Assembly (NCBI RefSeq): GCF_024437745.1
Contig: NZ_JANFNY010000022.1
Coordinates: 1-64,000 of the forward strand
DNA length: 64,000 nt
DNA from: Roseomonas sp. GC11
Lineage (GTDB): Bacteria > Pseudomonadota > Alphaproteobacteria > Acetobacterales > Acetobacteraceae
Reading direction: 5' to 3'
Positions 19,964 through 28,096 of this stretch are shown here, piece by piece; positions within the stretch are counted from its first letter, which is position 1; the number at the start of each line of letters is the position of its first letter. The translations under genes and the position numbers were made by a program. Under the pieces are notes generated by a model that made no database searches, had not been told where the DNA came from, and was given only the letters and a program-made list of their open reading frames with translations.

Positions 19964-20974
19964 TCAGTTGGTGGCCGGCGCGCGCAGCGCCTGGGCCGAG
20001 GCATAGAAAATCCCGTGCGGCGAGCGCCCGGCGCGGATGGATTCCACCTTCCCCGCCTCGAAATCGACGACGGCGACCTTGGCGATCCAGCGCTGCGTCA
20101 CCCAGAGGCGGCCCTGCGGGTCGAAGGAGATATCGTCCGGCCCGCCGGGCACCTTCAGGCTGCGGGTAACGGTGAGCGTCTCCGGGTCGATGGTGGTGAT
20201 GCGGCTGTCCACCCGGCTGGTGGCGTAGATGGTGTCGCCCTTGAGGTTCCAGAACAGGGCGTGGGCGCCGCGGGCGGTGACGATGCGGCGCTCCACCGCC
20301 TGGGTCTCCGGGTCGGCCACGGCGATGTAGTCGCTGCCCATGATGCCGACCAGCAGCTTGCCCCGGTTCCACATCACCCCGGCCGGCTCGGGGCCGATCT
20401 CCATGCTCCAGAGATGGTCGAAATTCCCCTCCAGGCTGATGGCGGCCAGCAGGTTGTTGCCCTGGAGGGTGACGTAGACCACCTTGCCATCCGGCCGGAA
20501 GGCCAGGTGGCTCGGCATGTCCGGGAGGGAGTGGCGCTTGACCAGGGTCAGCGCCGAGCCGTCCCAGGCATAGATGTCCACCTGATCGCGGCGCAGGCTG
20601 GTGATGCAGAGGAAGCGCCCATCCGGGCTGAAGCCCAGGTGGTAGGGGTTGGAGAGCGGCTCCCGCTTGATCAGCTCGCCCGTCAGCGGGTTGAGGAAGA
20701 GCATCTCATTGGCGCCGGAATCGCCCACCAGCAGGGTGGAGCCGTCCGGCGTCATGACGAGGTGGTGGACTTCCCGCAGCACGGGGATGCGGCGCTTCTC
20801 CTCGCGCGTCGCGGCGTCGAGCACCAGGATATTCGCCTCGCCCGAGTTCAGGACGAAGACGAGATCCCCCGCCGGGCTGGCGGCGGGCGTGGTTCCCCCC
20901 TGGGCACCGGCGGCGCGCGGCGCCAGGGCGAGGCCCGGCAGCAGGGAGAGGGCTTGGCGGCGGGAGAGACGCAT
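19964..20974 (-). CDS. Exported beta-propeller protein, YncE/YVTN-like
   Basis: A 336-residue secreted protein. The leader contains SRRQALSLLPGLALAPRAAGA (Tat-like). The rest is a chain of about 40-residue blades of the type VFVLNSGEANILVLDA, LVMTPDGSTLLVGDSG, LGFSPDGRFLCITS, LAFRPDGKVVYVT, DISFDPQGRLWVTQ, as in surface-layer YVTN propellers. No heme or metal site is evident. Co-transcribed with the polysaccharide deacetylase; a joint role at the cell envelope is inference. Confidence 0.8.
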   Translation of the reverse strand: MRLSRRQALSLLPGLALAPRAAGAQGGTTPAASPAGDLVFVLNSGEANILVLDAATREEKRRIPVLREVHHLVMTPDGSTLLVGDSGANEMLFLNPLTGELIKREPLSNPYHLGFSPDGRFLCITSLRRDQVDIYAWDGSALTLVKRHSLPDMPSHLAFRPDGKVVYVTLQGNNLLAAISLEGNFDHLWSMEIGPEPAGVMWNRGKLLVGIMGSDYIAVADPETQAVERRIVTARGAHALFWNLKGDTIYATSRVDSRITTIDPETLTVTRSLKVPGGPDDISFDPQGRLWVTQRWIAKVAVVDFEAGKVESIRAGRSPHGIFYASAQALRAPATN

Positions 20975-21009
20975 CAGAACAAGGCTTTCACGCGGGGGAG
21001 GCTCTCCCC

Positions 21010-21047
21010 TGGGGCCTGGGGTGCTTACAGGAAGTTAGCAGGCCCCA
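21010..21047. other. Stem-loop upstream of propeller gene
   Basis: Nine-base arms TGGGGCCTG and CAGGCCCCA enclose 20 bases. It lies 36 bases upstream of the minus-strand start at 20974, hence probably in the 5' leader of the propeller-deacetylase operon. Function unknown. Confidence 0.45.
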
Positions 21048-21135
21048 CCCCTGCGCCGCCAGCACGGGACACCCGGTGCCGCTGCATGGCTGGCCCGCTC
21101 ATGCCCAGACCGGTGCGCTGCTGAGGGGGCTCACA

Positions 21136-21215
21136 AAAGGGTTTCCAAAAGCCTCAGGCCTTTGGTGGCTGCGCGGCACTGCCGCACAGGTGCAGAGAGG
21201 GGCGAAGCCCCTCTC
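21136..21215. repeat. Paired-hairpin intergenic repeat B, copy 2
   Basis: Inverted relative to 5045-5100. CCAAAAGCCT/AGGCCTTTGG around C (21145-21165) and GAGAGGGGC/GCCCCTCTC around GAA (21195-21215) match the two hairpins of copy 1. A flanking AAAGGGTTTCC is also shared. Between them is an extra small hairpin GCGGCA-C-TGCCGC (21173-21185) absent from copy 1. It lies at the 3' end of the gamma-glutamyltransferase gene. Confidence 0.65.
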
Positions 21216-21228
21216 AAGAGGCGCAGCC

Positions 21229-23007
21229 TCAACGGCCCACGGCATAGGCCTGCATCAGGCGCGGCGTCGCGGCGGCCACGATCATGCCGTCCCGCCGCCC
21301 GGCGGCGCAGACCCGGCCGAGCGACCAGGGCGGTTCCACCCGCACCGCATGCCCCCGCTTCAGCAGGGCGGTGATGGCGGGCAGGCCGATCCGCTCCTCC
21401 ACCAGAAGGCGGTTGGGGTGCAGGGCGCGCGGGTAGAAGGACTGGGGGAAATGCTGGCTGGTGAAGAGCGGCAGGTCGATCGCCGCCTGGAGGTCCAGCC
21501 CGTGATGCAGGTGGCGCAGCAGGACGGCGAGCGTCCATTGGTCCTGCTGGTCGCCGCCCGGGGTGCCGAGGGCCAGGTAGCCCTCGCCCTGGCGGGTGAC
21601 CAGGGTGGGGGTGAGGGTGGTGCGGGGGCGCAGGCCGGGGGTGACGGTGGAGGGGTGCCCCGGCTCCAGCCAGCCCATCTGCCCGCGCGTGGAGATGGAG
21701 AAGCCCAGCCCCGGCACCGCCGGCGAGGATTGCAGCCAGCCGCCGGAGGGCGTGGCGGAGACCATGTTGCCCCAGCGGTCCACCACATCGAGATGGACGG
21801 TATCGCCCCATTCCACCGGCAGGGGGGCGAAGGTCGGCTCGCCATGGCCGAGGCCCACCGGCTGCTCCGCCCCGGCCATGGCCAGGACGCGCGCCATGCG
21901 CGCCGCCGCCCCTGGCAGGTCGCTCGGGCGCAGGTCGGGGGAGGCGGTTTCACCGATCAGCGCCCGCCGCGCCGCGCCATGCTCCGCCGAGAGCAGGGTG
22001 GCCAGCGGCACCTCCACCGCGTCCGGGTCGCCATAGAAGACCTCGCGGTCGGCATAGGCGAGCTTCATGGCCTCCACCACAGTGTGCAGGAAGCGCTCCC
22101 CGGCCGGGTCCATGGCGGCGAGGTCATAGCCCTCCAGGATCGCCAGGGCCTGGAGCAGGACGGGGCCCTGCCCCCAGGGGCCGGTCTTGTGGATGGTGTA
22201 GCCGTGGTAGTCGCGGCGGGTGGTGGGCTCCAGCCGGGCGCGGTAGCGGGCGAGGTCCTCCCCGGTCAGCAGGCCGGGGTTGCGGCGGCCGGAGGAATCC
22301 ATCAGCGCGGCGTGGCGGTAGAAGTGGTCCACCGCCTCGGCCACGAAGCCGCGGTAGAAGGCATCGCGCGCCGCCTCGATCTGGCGGATCCGGTCCGGCC
22401 CGGCGGCCTCCGCCTCGGCCAGGATGCGGCGATAGGTGGCGGCGATGGCGGGGCTTTTCAGCAGGCTGCGCGGGCGCGGCACCTCGCCGCCGGGCAGCCA
22501 GGCCTCGGCCGAGCTGGGCCATTCCGCCAGGAAGAAGTCGCGCGCCGCCAGGATGGAGGAGGCGACGCGCGGCAGCACGGGGAAGCCGTTCTCTGCGTAG
22601 TCGATGGCGGCCTCCAGCACCTGGGCCGGCGTCCAGCTGCCGTAATCGCGCAGCAGCAGCATCCAGGCGTCGAAGGCACCGGGGACGACGGCGGGCAGCA
22701 GCCCGGTGCCCGGCACCTGCCGCAGCCCGAGGGCGGCGAAGCGCGCGGGTGTCGCCGCCATCGGCCAGGGGCCCTGGCCGCAAATCACCTCTGGCGCGTG
22801 GCCGGGGCGATGGAGAATGATGGGCACCTCGCCGCCTGGCCCGTTCAGATGCGGCTCGACGATCTGCAGGGTGAAGCCGGTGGCGATGGCGGCATCAAAG
22901 GCATTGCCGCCGCGCTCCAGCACGCCCATGCCGACGGCGCTGGCGATCCAGTGGGTGCTGGCGACGGCGCCGAATCGGCCACGGATCTCGGGGCGGGTGG
23001 TGAACAT
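21229..23007 (-). CDS. Gamma-glutamyltransferase family protein
   Basis: A 592-residue Ntn-hydrolase. GGNAFDAAIATGFTLQIVEPHLNGPGGE is the family N-terminal block; the autocatalytic cleavage/nucleophile Thr is T403 in GDTVHLDVVDRWGNMVSATPS; PALHPNRLLVEERI-like residues close the small subunit. No signal peptide is visible, unlike periplasmic E. coli GGT, so it is probably cytosolic and may act on gamma-glutamyl or cephalosporin-acylase-type substrates. It is divergent from the FCD-GntR gene at 23094, its likely regulator. Confidence 0.88.
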   Translation of the reverse strand: MFTTRPEIRGRFGAVASTHWIASAVGMGVLERGGNAFDAAIATGFTLQIVEPHLNGPGGEVPIILHRPGHAPEVICGQGPWPMAATPARFAALGLRQVPGTGLLPAVVPGAFDAWMLLLRDYGSWTPAQVLEAAIDYAENGFPVLPRVASSILAARDFFLAEWPSSAEAWLPGGEVPRPRSLLKSPAIAATYRRILAEAEAAGPDRIRQIEAARDAFYRGFVAEAVDHFYRHAALMDSSGRRNPGLLTGEDLARYRARLEPTTRRDYHGYTIHKTGPWGQGPVLLQALAILEGYDLAAMDPAGERFLHTVVEAMKLAYADREVFYGDPDAVEVPLATLLSAEHGAARRALIGETASPDLRPSDLPGAAARMARVLAMAGAEQPVGLGHGEPTFAPLPVEWGDTVHLDVVDRWGNMVSATPSGGWLQSSPAVPGLGFSISTRGQMGWLEPGHPSTVTPGLRPRTTLTPTLVTRQGEGYLALGTPGGDQQDQWTLAVLLRHLHHGLDLQAAIDLPLFTSQHFPQSFYPRALHPNRLLVEERIGLPAITALLKRGHAVRVEPPWSLGRVCAAGRRDGMIVAAATPRLMQAYAVGR

Positions 23008-23025
23008 GGCTTTTTCCAGAAACTG

Positions 23026-23045
23026 GAACCAATCTACCTTGGTTC
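23026..23045. promoter_or_regulatory. Inverted repeat between ggt and gntR
   Basis: GAACCAA and TTGGTTC, seven-base arms separated by six bases, sit 19 bases upstream of the GGT start. A perfect palindrome ATCCTAGGAT follows at 23054-23063. FCD-GntR proteins bind such dyads as dimers, so either may be the operator. Confidence 0.5.
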
Positions 23046-23093
23046 GTCGCTTTATCCTAGGATGAGTCGTTTTTAGCGGCCAAGGGCAGGAAT

Positions 23094-23876
23094 ATGGCTT
23101 TGCCCAAAATGAAACCTTTGTATCATGGTTCCATGAGCAAAGGGGACGACGCCCTGCGCGCGCTGCGCGCACACCTCGCCGGACAGAACCTGCCCGAAGG
23201 CGCGCGCCTCGCGCCCGAGCGGGAGCTTTCCGCCCGCCTCGCCATCAGCCGCAGGGCGCTGCGCGAGGCTCTCTCCCGCCTGGAGCTGGAGGGCGTGCTC
23301 TGGCGCGGCATCGGCCAGGGCACTTTCCTGGGCCCCCGCCCGGCCAGCGAGCCCGCCCGCTCCCTGCCCGTCACCCCGCCGCCGGACATCATGGAGGCGC
23401 GGCTGGCGCTGGAGCCGCAGCTGGCCGGCCTCGCCGCCGCCAAGGCCCGGGCCGAGGATCTCACCGCCATCGACCAGGCCGTGCGCCGGGGCGCGGAGAC
23501 GACGGACCCGCAAAGCTGGGGCCGCTGGGACATGGCCTTCCACCGCGCCGTGGCGCAGGCGGCGCAGAACCCGCTGCTGCTCGGCCTGTTCGACCAGCTC
23601 GAGGCTTGCCGCGCCCGTGCCGCCTGGGGCCGGCTGCGCGCCACGGTGACCACGGAGGCCGTGCGCCGCCGCTCGGTGGCCGAGCATCGCCGCATCGCCG
23701 AGGCCATCGCCGGGCGTGACCCCGCCGCCGCCCATGCGGCGATGTGGGAGCACCTCCAGGCCGTGGCGCAGTCGGTGCGGGATGCGCTGCGCGCCGGCAA
23801 TGCCTGGGCTGGCACCCTGCCGCGCGAGGCGCCGCAGCCGCTCCCGCCACAGGCCGTGGCCCGCGGCCAGGCCTGA
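23094..23876 (+). CDS. GntR-family regulator, FadR/FCD type
   Basis: Up to 260 residues. Winged helix near residues 18-75 (ALRALRAHLAGQNLPEGARLAPERELSARL; ISRRALREALSRLELEGVL) and an all-helical FCD domain with MEARLALEPQLAGLAA, DMAFHRAVAQAAQNP and EHRRIAEAIAGRDP, including the metal-coordinating Asp/His pattern. Starts at 23094, 23109 and 23133 are all possible; none has a strong ribosome binding site, and the last lies in a TCATGG/CCATGA dyad. It may control the divergent GGT gene and/or the downstream transporter gene. Confidence 0.83.
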   Translation: MALPKMKPLYHGSMSKGDDALRALRAHLAGQNLPEGARLAPERELSARLAISRRALREALSRLELEGVLWRGIGQGTFLGPRPASEPARSLPVTPPPDIMEARLALEPQLAGLAAAKARAEDLTAIDQAVRRGAETTDPQSWGRWDMAFHRAVAQAAQNPLLLGLFDQLEACRARAAWGRLRATVTTEAVRRRSVAEHRRIAEAIAGRDPAAAHAAMWEHLQAVAQSVRDALRAGNAWAGTLPREAPQPLPPQAVARGQA

Positions 23877-23966
23877 GCCATGCCGCGCCGGTTCCACCGG
23901 CGCGGCCAACCGGACGCTCCCGGAGAAATGCCACACCGGCCCCCCCGCCTGCTGGAAGGTGATGCC

Positions 23967-24944
23967 ATGACTCAGCTTTCGCGCCGTGCCGCCCTTGGTC
24001 TGCTGTGCGGTGGGGCCGCCCTGCCCGCCGCGGCCCAGCCCGCCGCCACCTGGCCGGAGCGGCCCGTCACCCTGATCGTGCCCTGGGCGCCGGGGGGCTC
24101 CACCGATATCCTGGCGCGCATCGTCGCCGAGCATCTGCGCCATGCCCTCGGACAGCCGGTGCTGGTGGAGAACCGGTCCGGCGCCTCCGGCAATATCGGT
24201 TCCGCCGCCGTGGCGCGGGCGGCGCCGGATGGCTACACGCTGCTCTTCGGCTCGATGAGCACGCACGCCATGAATGACGCGCTGTTCAGCACCATGCCGT
24301 TCAACGGTGTGGAGTCCTTCAGCCCGATCGCGCTGCTGGCTTATGTGACCAACACCATGGTCATCCACCCCTCGGTGCCGGCGCGCAATGTCGCCGAGTT
24401 CATCGCCCATGCGAAGGCCAATCCCGGCAAGCTGAGCTATGCCTCCGCCGGGGTCGGTTCCACCAACCATCTCTGCGCCGCCATGTTCGCGCAGATGGCG
24501 GGGATCGAGATGGTGCATGTGCCCTATCGCGGCGGCGCCCCGGCGGTGGTGGACACGGTGGCCGGCCAGACCCAGTTGCTTTTCAGTGCCGGCACGCAGA
24601 CCTTCGCCCCGGCGCGGGATGGCAAGCTGCGGCTGCTGGCGGTGACCGAGGCGCAGCGCAGCCCGCTGGTGCCTGAGGTGCCGACCCTGGCCGAGACCGT
24701 GCCGGGCGCGGTGATGGCGGTGTGGTATGGCGCCTTCGGCCCCGCCGGGATGGACCCCGCGCTGGTCGCCCGCCTCAACCGTGAGATCAACCGCGTGCTG
24801 ATGCTGCCCGAGGTGAAGGGGCGCATGGCCGAGATCGGCGTGGAGGTGGCCAATGCCACCCCGGCCGAATTCGGCGCGACGCTGCGCGCCGATGCCGTGC
24901 GCTGGTCGGCGCTGATCCGCCAGCTTGGCATCACGGCGGATTAA
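23967..24944 (+). CDS. TctC/Bug-family solute-binding protein
   Basis: A 325-residue periplasmic protein of the tripartite tricarboxylate transporter family. Tat-like leader SRRAALGLLCGG; mature part begins WPERPVTLIVPWAPGGSTD and shows LVENRSGASGNIGSAAVARA.PDGYTLLFG and YRGGAPAV, the usual Bug blocks. No TctA or TctB membrane genes are adjacent, as is common for orphan Bug proteins. It binds a small carboxylate, unidentified. The next gene (GAF protein) starts 3 bases after its stop. Confidence 0.9.
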   Translation: MTQLSRRAALGLLCGGAALPAAAQPAATWPERPVTLIVPWAPGGSTDILARIVAEHLRHALGQPVLVENRSGASGNIGSAAVARAAPDGYTLLFGSMSTHAMNDALFSTMPFNGVESFSPIALLAYVTNTMVIHPSVPARNVAEFIAHAKANPGKLSYASAGVGSTNHLCAAMFAQMAGIEMVHVPYRGGAPAVVDTVAGQTQLLFSAGTQTFAPARDGKLRLLAVTEAQRSPLVPEVPTLAETVPGAVMAVWYGAFGPAGMDPALVARLNREINRVLMLPEVKGRMAEIGVEVANATPAEFGATLRADAVRWSALIRQLGITAD

Positions 24945-24947
24945 GGG

Positions 24948-25460
24948 ATGGCGGAGACGGGCCTGCTGCTCGCCGCGGGCGAGATCACGCGGCTGGAGGC
25001 GGCGCTGGCCGCCCCGGGCCAGCCCCTGGCGATGCTGGTGGCGGTGGAGGAGATGGCGCGCGGCTGGCTTGGCCATGCGCTGTGCACCGCCATGCGCTTC
25101 GACGCCGCGACGATGACGGTGCAGCGCCTCTTCAGCACGGACCATGCCGCCTATCCCCCGGGCGGCAGCAAGCCGAAGCGGGACACCGCCTGGGGCCAGC
25201 AGGTGCTCATCGAGGGCCGGCCCTTTCTGGGCGAGGGCGAGGCGGCGATCCGCGCCGCTTTCGAGGACCATCCTCTGATCCTGGGGCTGGGCCTGCGTTC
25301 CGTGCTGAACCTGCCGGTGCGGCTCAATGGGCAATGCCGCGGCACGCTGAACTTCCTGTGGCGCGAGGCCGCGGTGCCGCCGCCACGCCGTGCCGCCGCC
25401 CAGGCGCTGGCGCTGTTCGCCGCCGGGGCCTGGGCGTCGGGCGGGGCTTACTCCGCGTAG
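24948..25460 (+). CDS. Small GAF-domain protein, paralogue of the one at 36773
   Basis: A 170-residue single-domain GAF protein with no output domain. The core reads HAAYPPGGSKPKRDTAWGQQVL, GRPFLGEGEAAIRAAFEDHPLI and GLRSVLNLPVRLNG, closely matching a second protein encoded at 36773-37237. Both follow a solute-binding or transport gene directly, so this type may sense or bind the imported ligand. Function is not known. Its last 13 bases overlap the convergent PRC-barrel gene. Confidence 0.75.
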   Translation: MAETGLLLAAGEITRLEAALAAPGQPLAMLVAVEEMARGWLGHALCTAMRFDAATMTVQRLFSTDHAAYPPGGSKPKRDTAWGQQVLIEGRPFLGEGEAAIRAAFEDHPLILGLGLRSVLNLPVRLNGQCRGTLNFLWREAAVPPPRRAAAQALALFAAGAWASGGAYSA

Positions 25461-25804
25461 CGGAAGCCGGGGAGGGCCTTCACCTGCTCGGCCGTCATGG
25501 CCAGGGTGGCGCGTTCATTCCGCACCGCCGGCACCGTGACCTGGCCGAAGGGCAGCGCCACATATTTCTCCCGCAGGCCGAGGCGCCCTTCCACCTCGAT
25601 GATGGCGAGCACGGCACGGCCCTCGGCATTGAGGATCACATCCTCAATCTCACCGATATCGACATTGTCGCTGCTGTAGACGTCACGATCCGTCAGCGCG
25701 TTGACGCTGCGCTGGCTGGCTTCGAGCTGGGTCGGTGTTTGCGCCAGGGCGGGGGCGGCCATCAGCAGGGCGGCCGCGCCGGCCAGGATCAGCGGGTTGC
25801 GCAT
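25448..25804 (-). CDS. Exported PRC-barrel domain protein
   Basis: A 118-residue protein with a Sec signal peptide (MRNPLILAGAAALLMAAPALAQ). The mature part has a PRC-barrel motif around VYSSDNVDIGEIEDVILNAEGRAVLAIIEV, followed by EKYVALPF. Such periplasmic PRC proteins are common in Alphaproteobacteria and of unclear role. The ATG at 25804 places the signal peptide at the N-terminus; the frame is open upstream without support. Its 3' end overlaps the GAF gene on the other strand. Confidence 0.8.
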   Translation of the reverse strand: MRNPLILAGAAALLMAAPALAQTPTQLEASQRSVNALTDRDVYSSDNVDIGEIEDVILNAEGRAVLAIIEVEGRLGLREKYVALPFGQVTVPAVRNERATLAMTAEQVKALPGFRYAE

Positions 25805-25908
25805 CGGCTCTTGCCTTTCACGTAGCGGGTTATCGGCCCTTGTAACCCGCCATGCCGGGCCGGGTTGCGCGGCAACCCCGCGCAACGCCCCTCTGAAAAA
25901 CGTTTTTT

Positions 25909-25932
25909 GGTTCTTTTTTCCAAAAAAGAACC
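25909..25932 (-). terminator. T-rich palindrome, repeat A copy 3
   Basis: GGTTCTTTTTT and AAAAAAGAACC flank CC, the same arms as at 1583-1606, preceded by the shared GAAAAAxGTTTTTT stretch. It lies 10 bases past the cynS stop and most likely terminates the cyn operon. The rest of the long array is missing here. Confidence 0.75.
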
Positions 25933-25941
25933 TCTTCTCCC

Positions 25942-26391
25942 TTAATACTGCTTATAGGGCAGGAACTTCCCGCTCATGGTGATGGCGACGCGGTCGCCGG
26001 CGTTGTTCGGTTCGCGCTGCAGATCCATGCGGAAATCGATGGCGCTCATGATGCCGTCGCCGAATTCCTCGTGGATCAGGGCCTTGAAGGTGGTCCCGTA
26101 GACCGACACCAGCTCATAGAAACGATAAATGAGCGGATCGGTCGGCACGGCGGTGGGCAGGGAGCCGCGATAGGGTGGCTGCTGCATCAGCTTGATCTCG
26201 TAGGCATCGAGCCCGAGTTCGGCGCCGATGGCTTCGGCCGCGGGCTTGGGCAGCGGCATCTGGCCGAGCAGGGCGGCGGTGACGTATTCCTTGGACAGGC
26301 CCTCGGCCAGGGCGGCGAGCCCGGCCCAGCTCAGATCGCGCTCGATCTTGATGCGGACGATCTTCTCGGTCAGTTCGGCGCGGGTGGTCAT
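25942..26391 (-). CDS. cynS: Cyanate hydratase (cyanase)
   Basis: A 149-residue cytosolic enzyme that converts cyanate and bicarbonate to ammonia and CO2 through carbamate. The catalytic triad is present with exact family spacing: R90 and E93 in IYRFYE and S116 in GDGIMSAIDF (E. coli R96, E99, S122). The N-terminal helical domain keeps YVTAALLGQMPLP. An alternative ATG at 26403 overlaps the cynD stop (ATGA) and would add four residues. Last gene of the cyanate operon; no carbonic anhydrase gene (cynT) is in the window. Confidence 0.96.
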   Translation of the reverse strand: MTTRAELTEKIVRIKIERDLSWAGLAALAEGLSKEYVTAALLGQMPLPKPAAEAIGAELGLDAYEIKLMQQPPYRGSLPTAVPTDPLIYRFYELVSVYGTTFKALIHEEFGDGIMSAIDFRMDLQREPNNAGDRVAITMSGKFLPYKQY

Positions 26392-26399
26392 GGCGGGTC

Positions 26400-27254
26400 T
26401 CATCGCGGGTTCGCGGTTGCGGGGTGCTCCGCCGCGCCGATGCGGCGCAGCGGCGGGTGGCGCGGATCGGCGGGGCGGCCGGCGGGCCGTTCCACCAGGA
26501 AATCCAGCAGGTGGTTGCGCAGGGCGGCATAGCCGGGCAGGCGGTGCAGCTCCTGGCGCGTCCGGCCGCGCGGCAGGCCGTTCTCGACGATTTCCGCCAC
26601 GCGGGCATCGGGGCCGCTGGTCATCAGCACGATGCGGTCGGCGAGGAGCATGGCCTCGTCCACATCGTGCGTGATCATGAAGGTGGTCTGCCGGGTGGTG
26701 GCGGAGATGGCCACCACCTCATCCTGCAGGGCGCCGCGGGTCAGGGCGTCGAGGGCGCTGAAGGGCTCGTCCATCAGCAGGATGCGCGGCTGGATGGCTA
26801 GGGCGCGGGCGATGCCGACGCGCTGCTTCATGCCGCCCGAGAGCTGGGCGGGTTTTTTCCGCTCCGCCCCGCTGAGATGCACGAGGTCGATGTAGCGCTG
26901 GCCATGCGCTTCCACCTCGGCGCGCGACCAGCCGGGCCAGCGGGAGCGGATGGCGAAGGCGATGTTCTCGCGCACGCTCATCCAGGGCAGCAGGGCGTGG
27001 CTCTGGAAGATGACGGCGCGGTCGAGACCGGGGCCGGTGAGTTCGCGCCCCTCGACGATCACCGTGCCGCCGCTGGCCTGTTCCAGCCCGGCGAGGATGT
27101 TCAGCAGCGTCGTCTTGCCGCAGCCGGAATGGCCGATCAGGCAGACGAATTCCCCCGGCATGATGTCGAACCAGATCTCATCGAAGGTGGGGCGGGCATT
27201 GCCGGGGTAGAGCTTGCGCAGGCCCTGGAGGGCGATGTGGGGGCGGGTGTTCAT
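26400..27254 (-). CDS. cynD: Cyanate/nitrate-type ABC ATPase
   Basis: A 284-residue ABC ATPase of the NrtD/SsuB/TauB group. Walker [12 protein letters not shown]-loop FQSHALLPW, signature [10 protein letters not shown], Walker [14 protein letters not shown]-loop THDVDEA. The C-terminal 40 residues are a short Arg/Pro-rich tail. The start overlaps the permease stop by four bases. It powers uptake of the anion bound by the CynA-like protein; cyanate is inferred from the adjacent cynS. Confidence 0.9.
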   Translation of the reverse strand: MNTRPHIALQGLRKLYPGNARPTFDEIWFDIMPGEFVCLIGHSGCGKTTLLNILAGLEQASGGTVIVEGRELTGPGLDRAVIFQSHALLPWMSVRENIAFAIRSRWPGWSRAEVEAHGQRYIDLVHLSGAERKKPAQLSGGMKQRVGIARALAIQPRILLMDEPFSALDALTRGALQDEVVAISATTRQTTFMITHDVDEAMLLADRIVLMTSGPDARVAEIVENGLPRGRTRQELHRLPGYAALRNHLLDFLVERPAGRPADPRHPPLRRIGAAEHPATANPR

Positions 27255-28096
27255 TCGCTGTAGCCCACGCGCCGCCCGGCCCAGGCCAGGAGCTGATCCA
27301 GCGCCATGCCAACGAGGCCGATCAGCAGGATGGCGATGATGACATCGGTGATCGACAGGTTGTTCCACTGGTTCCAGACGAAATAGCCAATCCCTGTGCC
27401 GCCCACGAGCATCTCGGCGGCGACGATGACCAGCCAGGCGATGCCGATGGAGATGCGCATGCCCGTCAGGATGGTGGGCGCGGCGGCGGGGAGGATGACG
27501 CGCCACGCCATGCGCCAGCGCGAGACTTCCAGCGTGCGCGCGACGTTCAGCCATTCCCGCCGCACGCTGGCGACGCCGAAGGCGGTGTTCAGTAGCAGCG
27601 GCCAGACGGAGCAGATGAAGATGACGAAGATGGCGGAACGCCCGCTATCCTTGATGGTGTAGAGGGCGAGGGGCATCCAGGCGAGGGGTGAGATGGGCTT
27701 GAGGATCTGGATGAAGGGATCGAGCGCCTGGCGCAGCAGCGCCGAGGTGCCGATGAGGAAGCCGAGCGGCACGGCGACCAGCACCGCCAGCGCGTAGCCC
27801 AGCATGACGCGCAGCAGCGACCAGCCGAGCTGGATGCCGATGCCCTTGTCATTGGCGCCGCGGTCATAGAAGGGATCGGCGAGCAGCTCCGCCAGCCGGG
27901 TGGCGACCTGGGCCGGGCCGGGCATGGCGGAGGCGCCCTGTGTGGCCGCCGTGCCCATCAGCGCGGCGTAGTCCGGGTCCATCTGCGCGGCGGTGCCGCC
28001 GCCGCCGCTCACCGCCGCCTGCCAGGCGCCGAGGAAAAGCGCCAGCAGCAGCAGGGAGAGGGCGATGGCGCGGGCGCGCTGGCCGGGCCGGGGCAT
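27251..28096 (-). CDS. cynB: Cyanate/nitrate-type ABC permease
   Basis: A 281-residue inner-membrane permease of the NrtB/SsuC group. About six helices; the EAA loop is in NVARTLEVSRWRMAWRVILPAAAPTILTG, and the last helices end LIGLVGMALDQLLAWAGRRV. The start codon shares one base with the stop of the binding-protein gene (TGATG), a sign of tight coupling. Confidence 0.9.
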   Translation of the reverse strand: MPRPGQRARAIALSLLLLALFLGAWQAAVSGGGGTAAQMDPDYAALMGTAATQGASAMPGPAQVATRLAELLADPFYDRGANDKGIGIQLGWSLLRVMLGYALAVLVAVPLGFLIGTSALLRQALDPFIQILKPISPLAWMPLALYTIKDSGRSAIFVIFICSVWPLLLNTAFGVASVRREWLNVARTLEVSRWRMAWRVILPAAAPTILTGMRISIGIAWLVIVAAEMLVGGTGIGYFVWNQWNNLSITDVIIAILLIGLVGMALDQLLAWAGRRVGYSE

